From positions 128,454-188,040 of the forward strand of contig DQHW01000033.1 in the NCBI GenBank assembly GCA_003524305.1: a stretch of DNA of 59,587 nt, read 5' to 3'. Position 1 is the stretch's first letter. Each line of letters begins with the position of its first letter. Both the position numbers and the translations under genes were made by a program. The notes under the pieces are model-generated. The model made no database searches, had not been told where the DNA came from, and was given only the letters and a program-made list of their open reading frames with translations. Source of the DNA: Anaerolineaceae bacterium. Its GTDB lineage: Bacteria > Chloroflexota > Anaerolineae > Anaerolineales > Anaerolineaceae. Below, piece after piece: positions 1 through 7,270 of the stretch.

Positions 1-2486
1 AGCGCCTCGCCGGGGATATCCACGCCTTCCCAGAAGGCGCGGGTGCCAAGCAGCACGGCGCGGGGTGAGTCTCTGAAAGTCTCAAGCAAAGTGTTGGTCG
101 AAGCGCCTTCGCCTTGTTCAAACACCTGGATATCCGCTTCGGCCAATGCGCCGGAAATGGTTTGAGAGGTGCGTTTAAGCTGCGCATAGCTGGTGAAGAG
201 CGCCAGCATGCGTCCGCCGGTGGCCTTGGCCAAGCGAATGATGGCGGCATCCACTTCGCGCTGGTACGCATTGGCGTCGCCGGGTTCGGCGATGTCATTG
301 ACCATGTAAAGCAGGGTGGAGGTTTCAAAGTCAAAGGGTGAGCCGAGCACTAGTTCATCCGCTTCGTCGGCGTTCAAGCGGCTGCGGATGTAGCTGAACT
401 CGCCGTGGGTGGTGAGGGTGGCGGAGGTGAGAATGACGGCGGCTTTTTCATGCCACAGGTACTGCTCCATCATCGGTCCGATGTGCAGGGGGGCGGCTTG
501 CAGCACCAGGCGGTAAGTGTTGGCTTGAATCTCGGCCCAATAAACGTAGTGGGCGTCCGGTTTCATCACCAGCGCGTTGAGATAAACCTCGGCTTCTGTG
601 AGACGGCGGTTGACGCTGGCCAGCGAACTGAGGGTATCTTCAATATCTTCGCCGGGTTTTTCGAGTGCGTCGCTGACGGCCGTGTGAAAATCAGCGACGA
701 GAGAAAGCGCACCACGGGCGCTGTTATCGGCGTTATCCCAGGCGATCTCAACCTCCGACCAGGAGGGAAGGGTGCGGGTGGCGGGCTGGATGCGCGTTTG
801 CTGGCCGTAATTGCTGACCGGTCCGCCTTCACGCATCTCCTCCATGAAGAGCGACATGGTCTTCACGAAATCGTTGAAGTCATTTTCGAGCCTGAAGAGC
901 AAATCCGCGATCTTGTGACCGGCCATGTTGAGGGCAGCCAAATCGGAGGGTTGCAGGGAGTGTGAAAGTAAACCAAGCAGGCGGCCGACCAATCCGCTGG
1001 TGGTGGAACCAATCTCGCGCAGCAGGCGAACGAAATCCATCTGCGTGATTCTGAAGGAGAGTGCGTTTGTAGAAGCGGATTCGAGGTGGTGTGCCTCATC
1101 CACGATCAGATAGTTGTATTCGGGCAGTACGCGGCTGCCGGTAATAATGTCGGCTAATAATAGAGCGTGATTAACCACCAGAATGTGGGCAGATTGAGAG
1201 GCAACATGGGTTTTGTGGAAGGGACACGCGCCGCCGGTGCGGCTCATACACACTTCGGCCTTGCAGCCTTCGTCATCGGCAGACAATCTCGACCAGACTT
1301 CGCGTTCAGTGGGGCCGTTGAGGTTGATCTCACCGCGGTCACCAGTGCCGCCTTGCTGCAGCCAGACCATGATCTTGGCCAGCACGCGCAGCTCGTCCAC
1401 AGTTTCGGGGCCGTTCTTGCGAAGCGAATCCAGCCGGCGTGGACAGAGGTAGTTGCCGCGGCCTTTAACGACCACGGCGCGCACTTCAGAGTTCAAAGCC
1501 CTGGCCAGGTCAGGGATGTCTTTTTTGATCAACTGGTCTTGCAGGGTGATGGTGTTGGTCGAAATGACCACGCGCATCGAATTCTTGAGAGCCCATTCCA
1601 CGGCGGGGATGAGGTAGGCGAAGGATTTGCCGGTGCCGGTGCCAGCCTCGACCATGATGTGCTTGCTTTCAGAAAGCGCGTCACTCACGGCGCGCAGCAT
1701 TTCAATCTGTTGGGGGCGGCTTTCAAAGCTCTCGAAGTAATGGGCGAAGGGTCCGCCGTGTTCGATCATGGAGGCGATCTCGTCCGGGTCGAGAGGGGCG
1801 GGAGTTTCGACCGGGATGAGCGGAGGCAGCGACACGGCGCCGCCAAAGAGCAGCCCGTAGTCGTCTTGATAAACCTTTTTGGCTTCGATGGGCATGCGGC
1901 CTTTTTCGCGCATCGCCTGCTGGAACATGAGTGAACCATCCCAATCGATGTTTTCACCCAGACGCACGGTCTCGGCGAGGAATTCGATGGGCAGTTCGAG
2001 GAGTTTTTGGTAGAGGGCGTGCAGCACAGCGTGGGTCAGTCGGGCATCATCCAACGCACGGTGCGAGTTGGGGATCAGGCTGCCGAGGGTGGAGCCCAAC
2101 GTGCCGAGATTGTAACGGCTGTTGCAGGGCAGCACAATGGATGCCAGTTCGTAGGTATCAACAACCTTGTTGTACTGCAGGATGCGATGTTTTTGCAGAA
2201 AGCCAAGGTCAAAACGAACGTTGTGTCCGATGACGGGGGCGTCCCCGACGAAATCGGCAAGTTCCTGAATCACCGCCTGAACGGGAGGCGCGTTGCGCAC
2301 CATCTCGTTGGAGATGCCGGTTAGTTGGGTGATCATGGGTGGGATGGGACGGCCGGGGTTGACCAGTTTGGTCCACTCAGCCTCGACACGGTGGCCCGAA
2401 AAACGCACGGCGGCGATCTCGGTGATGGCGTCTTTGTTTGGGTCGAGACCTGTAGTCTCTATATCTATGGCAACCATGGAGGACAT
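1..2486 (-). CDS. dinG: DinG-family exonuclease/helicase, 3' end beyond left edge
   Basis: Reading the minus strand from the ATG at 2486 gives 828 open codons to the window edge with no frameshift. The N-terminal ~180 residues are a DEDD exonuclease like the epsilon subunit of DNA polymerase III: Exo I as D8-I-E10, then HNVRFD and SHRALDDA. The helicase part has Walker A EAGTGTGKS (K287), four cysteines fitting an XPD-type Fe-S cluster (in NYLCPRR, GCKAEVC and GACPFH), the DEAH box at residues 463-466, the SATLTTHG motif and an LGTRAFWEGVDIPGE motif close to the edge. The family unwinds DNA 5'-3' and fused exonuclease-DinG proteins are common in Firmicutes and Chloroflexota. A second ATG at codon 4 (2477) is an alternative start. 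Only the last C-terminal residues are missing. Domain call is firm; the exact cellular role (repair or R-loop removal) is from family knowledge. Confidence 0.93.
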   Translation of the reverse strand, partial: MSSMVAIDIETTGLDPNKDAITEIAAVRFSGHRVEAEWTKLVNPGRPIPPMITQLTGISNEMVRNAPPVQAVIQELADFVGDAPVIGHNVRFDLGFLQKHRILQYNKVVDTYELASIVLPCNSRYNLGTLGSTLGSLIPNSHRALDDARLTHAVLHALYQKLLELPIEFLAETVRLGENIDWDGSLMFQQAMREKGRMPIEAKKVYQDDYGLLFGGAVSLPPLIPVETPAPLDPDEIASMIEHGGPFAHYFESFESRPQQIEMLRAVSDALSESKHIMVEAGTGTGKSFAYLIPAVEWALKNSMRVVISTNTITLQDQLIKKDIPDLARALNSEVRAVVVKGRGNYLCPRRLDSLRKNGPETVDELRVLAKIMVWLQQGGTGDRGEINLNGPTEREVWSRLSADDEGCKAEVCMSRTGGACPFHKTHVASQSAHILVVNHALLLADIITGSRVLPEYNYLIVDEAHHLESASTNALSFRITQMDFVRLLREIGSTTSGLVGRLLGLLSHSLQPSDLAALNMAGHKIADLLFRLENDFNDFVKTMSLFMEEMREGGPVSNYGQQTRIQPATRTLPSWSEVEIAWDNADNSARGALSLVADFHTAVSDALEKPGEDIEDTLSSLASVNRRLTEAEVYLNALVMKPDAHYVYWAEIQANTYRLVLQAAPLHIGPMMEQYLWHEKAAVILTSATLTTHGEFSYIRSRLNADEADELVLGSPFDFETSTLLYMVNDIAEPGDANAYQREVDAAIIRLAKATGGRMLALFTSYAQLKRTSQTISGALAEADIQVFEQGEGASTNTLLETFRDSPRAVLLGTRAFWEGVDIPGEA

Positions 2487-2520
2487 GCAGGGATTATATC
2501 ATGTGAGAGCAAAACTAATT

Positions 2521-2794
2521 TTAACCACGAACGACACGAAAAACACTAAAGGAAAAGTCAAAAAAGCGAAATACATTTGTCTCGCGCAGTAGCGAAGGAA
2601 GAGGAGAAATTTTTTTCTTTTACCATGACCCCTAAAAATCCAGGCGTTCGGATCGCGACACTCTAAATTCATGAAAAGAATAAATGCAAAAAATCAGAGA
2701 CAAACTTATTAAATATCTATTTATTTATTCCAAGGCTAAAAGGGTTTTCTTTTTTGCTCTTAATTTTAGTGTTTTTCGTGTATTTAGTGGTTAA
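2521..2794. repeat. Inverted pair of ACCACGAA-type repeats in a gene-free stretch
   Basis: The ~316 bases between dinG and the TetR gene hold no convincing gene. They contain a 30-bp unit at 2521-2550 (starting TTAACCACGAA and containing ACACGAAAAACACTAAA) and its reverse complement at 2765-2794, matching at 27 of 30 positions. The same core recurs in many other intergenic regions of this window. The rest of the stretch is AT-rich with no other clear structure. Confidence 0.75.
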
Positions 2795-2802
2795 GAATGA
2801 TT

Positions 2803-3423
2803 TTATTCTTTCAAATGGTCAAAGCGGTGGGCTTGGTCTTGCTGTGCCAAAAAACGCGGAACGGAGAAAGCGAAGAATTCGTTGTAGACTTTGGCGAGGG
2901 AGGCGGCATCCACGGGGAGAGCGCCGATGAATTGCTGCAAGTCAATGCCATCCAGGGCGGCGACCATGATGATGCCCAGGTATAGATCCATGGGGGTAGC
3001 ATCCATTTTAAAGACGTAGTTGAAAAGCTGGGCAGTGCGTTCTGCCTGACCTGCGTAATCGCTGGCGAATTTTGTGCGCAGAGTATCATCCCCTAGGGCT
3101 GCCTGGTAAGCCAGGTTGTAACGCAGGCGTCGGTTGGCGTTGTGAGTCAGTCGGTGAGTAACTTGGCGGGCGATTTCATCTAGCACCTGTTCGGAGGTGG
3201 CTTGGGTGCCTTCGCGCATCTGGATGATGTTTGCAGTGGTGGCAGTGGCGTAATCCATTACGTCATAAAGCAGTTCTTCCTTGCTTTTATAGTAATAGTA
3301 AATCGCACCGGTGGTGATGCCGGCCTCGATGGCAATGTCGCGCATGGAAGTCTTTTCAACACCCTGGTTTGAGATTAAGCGTTGTGCGGCTTCGATGATT
3401 TTTTGTTTGCCTTGTTTGCTCAT
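2803..3423 (-). CDS. TetR/AcrR-family transcriptional regulator
   Basis: 206 residues, the usual TetR length. The N-terminal ~55 residues form the TetR HTH: helix 1 IIEAAQRLISNQG, then TSMRDIAIEAGITTGAIYYYYKS, with the typical YYYYKSKEEL at the end of the recognition region. The C-terminal part is a helical ligand-binding/dimerisation domain with no recognisable ligand signature. The ATG at 3423 is preceded by a GGAGGAAGG ribosome-binding site. It is transcribed away from the membrane-protein gene at 3605, and the ~180-bp gap carries a palindrome of TetR-operator type just downstream of that gene's promoter. I infer autoregulation or control of the neighbour. Ligand unknown. Confidence 0.92.
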   Translation of the reverse strand: MSKQGKQKIIEAAQRLISNQGVEKTSMRDIAIEAGITTGAIYYYYKSKEELLYDVMDYATATTANIIQMREGTQATSEQVLDEIARQVTHRLTHNANRRLRYNLAYQAALGDDTLRTKFASDYAGQAERTAQLFNYVFKMDATPMDLYLGIIMVAALDGIDLQQFIGALPVDAASLAKVYNEFFAFSVPRFLAQQDQAHRFDHLKE

Positions 3424-3475
3424 TGTGTTCCCTTCCTCCCTAATTTTACACCAAGGAGGGTGATAAAAAACAGGA

Positions 3476-3525
3476 TTGACATTTAAATTTGTTCTGATAC
3501 AATAAAAATACCTAACGATTGGTAT
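3476..3525 (+). promoter_or_regulatory. Promoter with TetR-type operator
   Basis: TTGACA at 3476-3481 and TACAAT at 3498-3503 are separated by 16 bp. Immediately after is an 18-bp imperfect palindrome, 3508-3525, with arms ATACC and GGTAT around a CG centre (7 of 9 positions pair). It would cover the transcription start, the normal place for TetR-family repression. Regulation by the divergent TetR protein is inferred. Confidence 0.7.
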
Positions 3526-3604
3526 GTTTTTTACTCCAAATTATACAAGAACTTTTAGTCGAGAGATCGACTTTAACCAACAAAATCTTGAAAAAGGAGT
3601 TAAC

Positions 3605-4522
3605 ATGTTCCTGTTTGAAGCAATCCCCTGGTATTCAATCTTGATGTGGTTCGCTGTTCTTGCTGGTCTCATGTTGGTCAATGAACTGGCCCGCATAAAC
3701 AAATGGTTCGCGCTAGTACTTTTCGTAGCGGTACCGGCTATTTTAACCTTCACTGTTTGGCCGCGCACTGCTGCACCTGGCTCCAGTGTAGGCACCTGGT
3801 TCCACTGGGCCAAGGTTTATTCAGCATTGGCAGGCAGCCTCGGTTTTTTGGCCATCCGCAATCTCAAAGGATGGAGCACCAACAAATGGGCACTCATGTT
3901 CCCTCCATTTATTCTGGCGGTCAATATTCTTGAAGCAGTCGTGCGTGATTTCCAAAGCGTTGGCATAAAAGGGTTTGTAGATGGTGTATTTACCATAGGC
4001 GGACCCTGGAACATCATGAACGGTATCGCTGGTCTGATTAATATCATCACCATCACCGGTTGGATGGGCATCATAATCAGTAAAGACAAGAAAAAGGACA
4101 TGGTCTGGCCTGACATGCTTTGGTTCTGGGTAATTGCTTATGACATCTGGAACTTTGCCTATGTATATAATTGTGTTTCTGACCATGCTTTCTACGCAGG
4201 CGCAGCTTTGTTGATTTCCTGCACCATCCCGGCTTTTTTCATCAAAAAAGGAGCCTGGTTGCAGCATCGCGCTCAAACCCTGGCCATCTGGATGATGTTT
4301 GTAATGACGGTTCCATCTTTCGTGGATACCTCCATGTTCGCAGTGAAATCCTCCCACAACCCGACTGTCTTATGGATGGTGAGCGCACTTTCTCTGGCTG
4401 CCAATGTGGGCGTGTTGGTTTATGAGATCATTCGCATTGTCAAAACCAAACGCAATCCGCTCAAGGAAGAGATGTATACAGACCTGGCTGCTTACAAGCA
4501 AATCAAAACAGCCAACCAATAA
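3605..4522 (+). CDS. Multi-pass membrane protein, DUF5692 family
   Basis: 305 residues from the ATG at 3605, chosen because AAAAAGGAG precedes it. An in-frame ATG at 3524 lies inside the operator palindrome and has no ribosome-binding site. The protein is hydrophobic with about eight predicted membrane spans and family-type stretches such as GSSVGTWFHWAKVYSALAG, KWALMFPPFILAVNILEA, WPDMLWFWVIAYDIWNF and KKGAWLQHRAQTLA. I recognise it as the DUF5692 family, often found beside TetR regulators in clostridia and relatives. Biochemical function is not known. It is the only gene after the TetR-type operator and ends in a hairpin terminator, so it is probably monocistronic and induced when the TetR protein releases its site. 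Confidence 0.83.
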   Translation: MFLFEAIPWYSILMWFAVLAGLMLVNELARINKWFALVLFVAVPAILTFTVWPRTAAPGSSVGTWFHWAKVYSALAGSLGFLAIRNLKGWSTNKWALMFPPFILAVNILEAVVRDFQSVGIKGFVDGVFTIGGPWNIMNGIAGLINIITITGWMGIIISKDKKKDMVWPDMLWFWVIAYDIWNFAYVYNCVSDHAFYAGAALLISCTIPAFFIKKGAWLQHRAQTLAIWMMFVMTVPSFVDTSMFAVKSSHNPTVLWMVSALSLAANVGVLVYEIIRIVKTKRNPLKEEMYTDLAAYKQIKTANQ

Positions 4523-4552
4523 GTTGGAAATATACTTTATCTGAATAGAAGA

Positions 4553-4576
4553 CCGCCTGAAAAAGGCGGCCATTTT
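4553..4576 (+). terminator. Hairpin terminator of the DUF5692 gene
   Basis: Stem CCGCCT (4553-4558) / AGGCGG (4564-4569) with loop GAAAA, followed by a short T-rich tail. The next gene is convergent, so it may serve both directions weakly. Confidence 0.65.
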
Positions 4577-4603
4577 GTTAAGTTGGTAATGAAAAGTGCT
4601 TGC

Positions 4604-5233
4604 CTATTTTGCCGGAGGACCAAAACCAATGATCTGCCATACACTACCTATACCTGTCTGCAAATCTACTTCGAGAGTAAACATCGAGCCATCCAATAAG
4701 GTGAGATCAGCCAGAACAACCCCTTGTGGTGGATTACCCGGAATTCGCTTTACACTGGTGCTTTTATATGACTTATATACCCAGCCATTGGAGTTCAAAG
4801 CTATCTGTAAATTCTCAGGGTTTCCCAATTGATTTTGAACTTCAGGTCCCAACATACTGTAAGCCGTTGCGAAATCCTGGTTTTGCATGGCGGTTAAGAA
4901 AGCATTTGCTGTATTTTGGATCGGCATTGTAAATAGATAAACATAGCCAAATATGGCCACACATACTCCAACAATTCCCAGCAGGAGTCCGAGAATTATA
5001 GTCCCGCCTGTGTGTTTCTTTTTTGGAGGGGAAGCAACAGCTACCGGTTGCAAAGGAATATTGGGTTGTTGAATATAAGGCTGATAAACAGGCTGCTGTG
5101 GGTAGACCGGCTGCTGTGGATATAGAGGTTGTTGTGGAGCCGGTGCAACATTGATTGGTTTTCCGCAACTTTTGCAAAATCGTGCATCGATGCTGTTGGG
5201 TGTTCCGCAATACTGACAAAAAATCGTATCCAT
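4604..5233 (-). CDS. Zinc-ribbon, single-span membrane protein
   Basis: 209 residues. The N-terminus is a zinc ribbon with ligands C6, C9, C20 and C23 (FCQYCGTPN and FCKSCGKPI). Residues ~30-65 are a Pro/Gln/Tyr-rich repeat of QQPxYPQQP type, followed by a positively charged patch (PPKKKH) and one transmembrane segment at ~78-105. The C-terminal ~100 residues (AFLTAMQNQDFATAYSMLGPE and onward) look like an NTF2-like/DUF4878-type domain, expected outside the membrane with the ribbon in the cytoplasm. It starts 19 bp after the stop of the PDZ protein gene and has GGAGG before its ATG, so the two are probably one operon. Function unknown. The layout resembles small envelope-stress or secretion-associated proteins. 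Confidence 0.72.
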   Translation of the reverse strand: MDTIFCQYCGTPNSIDARFCKSCGKPINVAPAPQQPLYPQQPVYPQQPVYQPYIQQPNIPLQPVAVASPPKKKHTGGTIILGLLLGIVGVCVAIFGYVYLFTMPIQNTANAFLTAMQNQDFATAYSMLGPEVQNQLGNPENLQIALNSNGWVYKSYKSTSVKRIPGNPPQGVVLADLTLLDGSMFTLEVDLQTGIGSVWQIIGFGPPAK

Positions 5234-5252
5234 GTTCCCTCCGTTTTGATTT

Positions 5253-7094
5253 TTATGGTTTCTTGACCAATTTGACGATAAATATTATGAGGTACAAAAT
5301 GGCGATGATAAACCAGCCGCCCCAATAAAGAGTTCCTCCATCCACACCGGGAAAAGGATTGAAATCTTTGCCTTGGATTGCAGTTATGGTTGCATTGGAT
5401 GAAGCATCAGAAACGGATGAGTTTTTCCACCATGTATTGAGGTCCTGGTCAGAAACGGCAAAGGGTTCTCCGACGGGTTCTCCAGGTACTACAATCAAAG
5501 CTTTACCGGCAGGAACTTCCACCTGGGTCTCTGTTTCTGGCTCGTGAACCAAAGCACTACCAGAAATCACATAAATCGCGGTAATACCATTCAGCCCGAT
5601 GTCATACACTAATTCTGTCTTGTCCGAGACCATGATCCAGGCAAATGGGGTTTCAATCACATTAGGGATCCAGGCAGCCAGGGTCAGGTTGGGGGCCATG
5701 ATCTCGCCGTTGCGGATAATGCCCAGTACAATTTCATCACCACCTTTGAATTGACTGAGAACAGAAAGGAGTGTGTGTTGATCATCTAATGCGATGCCAT
5801 CCACATTGGCGATCAGGTCGCCTACCTGCAACTCAGCAATCTCTGCAGGTGATCCGGGTTGAATCTTGAGAATTTCTGCTCCGTCCGATTTGTCGTTGAC
5901 CAACACACCCAGATAAGGGGGGTAGGATGAAAGTTGTTTTGGATGGAAGATGGAAAAGAGGAGCGATCCAACGGCAAGGAAACCAGGTTCATAAATGAAA
6001 TCGCCGCCTCCATTTATGGTGCCGCGGACACTTGCGTGTTCAGATGAAGCGCGGGCATTCATGTTGATATACCCTGAAGATTTCAGCATCGATATTTTGG
6101 TATAACCCGAACACACTCCCTGATCGCATTGGGTCATTAACCACATATACTGCCGTTGTTTTAACCAATCTGGAGGAGAATAAAATGCCAGATCTCCTGT
6201 GCCATCAGTAGCATCTAATACGCCAGTCCCTTCTTTGGCAATCAGAGCCTGGATAGTTGGGTTGTTTTCAAGTAGGTTGCGATTTGAGAGCAGTGAAAAA
6301 TTATCATTTACTTGTAAAGCATCCACGATTTCTGGTGGAATAGGTTTACGGTTGCCCTGGTTATCCACGACGTAAAAATTTCCGTTGGTATCGCGAGCAA
6401 TTAGAGCACTATCCTGACCAAGCATTTCGGCAATAGCTTGATCTATTTCAAGCCAGGAATGCATACGCTCCGTAGTGGTTGTGCTCCAAACCCAGGTTGG
6501 ATCACCTAAATCCAAAGGGCTTGCTGTCGCAACTTCCAGTGTTGGGGCGGTCATTTGTGTTTCGATAGGGATAGGAGCTGGAAAAAAGGATTCAGTAGAA
6601 TAATTAATCTGCCATGGAAATTGGCTAGTCAATATCCAACCTGTACCTTTGCCGTTCGCATATAAGTTGCCCTGCCAAGGGCGCCCGTCACGGCTTTCTG
6701 TATAATCAGTACATCCATCGCATACTACTGTGAAATGCATATTTTTTGATGAATTCGTTAATGTTCCACTCACTTGACCGCCATCGCCGCCAGCAAATGT
6801 TCCTATGAGTGAACCTTGAAATGTTTCTATTCCAACTTTGCTACCATCTCCTGTATTGCTGATAATTGGAATTTGAATATAAAAAGAACCTGAGACGGAT
6901 CCACCTTGGGGATCAAAAATAATTGAAAATGATCCGTTGCAATTTCCAACGTTATCGCAAAAATATCCATCCGCATTAATCTTTTCGTTTTCTTGATGAA
7001 CAGAAGAGGACTGGACGTGAGATGTTGGAAAAACAAAGAATAAAGAAATTAAACCAATAACCATTATCAGGTTCAGCGTAATTTGTTTCTTCAT
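5253..7094 (-). CDS. Secreted, C-terminally anchored PDZ-domain protein
   Basis: 613 residues. Residues 1-30 are a Sec signal peptide (positively charged start, hydrophobic core, cut near VQSSS). Residues ~40-170 are a beta-rich region with four cysteines (CDNVGNC and CDGC) and no recognised family. A PDZ domain spans ~393-475 (PYLGVLVN, GSPAEIAELQVGDLIANVDG). Next comes a cupin/FecR-like beta region at ~487-545 (PFAWIMVSDKTELVYDIG). A C-terminal transmembrane anchor follows at ~590-610, ending in a basic tail. No protease domain is visible, so PDZ probably binds peptides rather than assisting proteolysis in the same chain. The start is supported by AAGGAG. It heads a two-gene unit with the zinc-ribbon protein. 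Function unknown. Confidence 0.72.
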   Translation of the reverse strand: MKKQITLNLIMVIGLISLFFVFPTSHVQSSSVHQENEKINADGYFCDNVGNCNGSFSIIFDPQGGSVSGSFYIQIPIISNTGDGSKVGIETFQGSLIGTFAGGDGGQVSGTLTNSSKNMHFTVVCDGCTDYTESRDGRPWQGNLYANGKGTGWILTSQFPWQINYSTESFFPAPIPIETQMTAPTLEVATASPLDLGDPTWVWSTTTTERMHSWLEIDQAIAEMLGQDSALIARDTNGNFYVVDNQGNRKPIPPEIVDALQVNDNFSLLSNRNLLENNPTIQALIAKEGTGVLDATDGTGDLAFYSPPDWLKQRQYMWLMTQCDQGVCSGYTKISMLKSSGYINMNARASSEHASVRGTINGGGDFIYEPGFLAVGSLLFSIFHPKQLSSYPPYLGVLVNDKSDGAEILKIQPGSPAEIAELQVGDLIANVDGIALDDQHTLLSVLSQFKGGDEIVLGIIRNGEIMAPNLTLAAWIPNVIETPFAWIMVSDKTELVYDIGLNGITAIYVISGSALVHEPETETQVEVPAGKALIVVPGEPVGEPFAVSDQDLNTWWKNSSVSDASSNATITAIQGKDFNPFPGVDGGTLYWGGWFIIAILYLIIFIVKLVKKP

Positions 7095-7270
7095 TTTCCA
7101 CTCCTTCGCAAATGCGTAATCTGAATGGACAATTTGTTTTACTAATTGGATTAAAAACAGTATACATTCAATACCGAGCTAATACCACTCTCATTATTGA
7201 TAAATTAATAATTTGAGCAGGTCGATGCTACAATTGGTTGATATCATTTTTTATACTTGTAAGGAGTAGT

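Noticed and set aside
405..1934. Long plus-strand open frames over the left end
   Set aside because: They lie opposite the DinG gene, whose exonuclease and helicase motifs are all on the minus strand in one continuous frame. The plus-strand products have no recognisable motif.
7197..7234. Promoter for the alpha-galactosidase (TTGATA and TACAAT)
   Set aside because: The spacing is 26 bp, too long for a normal sigma-70-type promoter; no better -35 was found.
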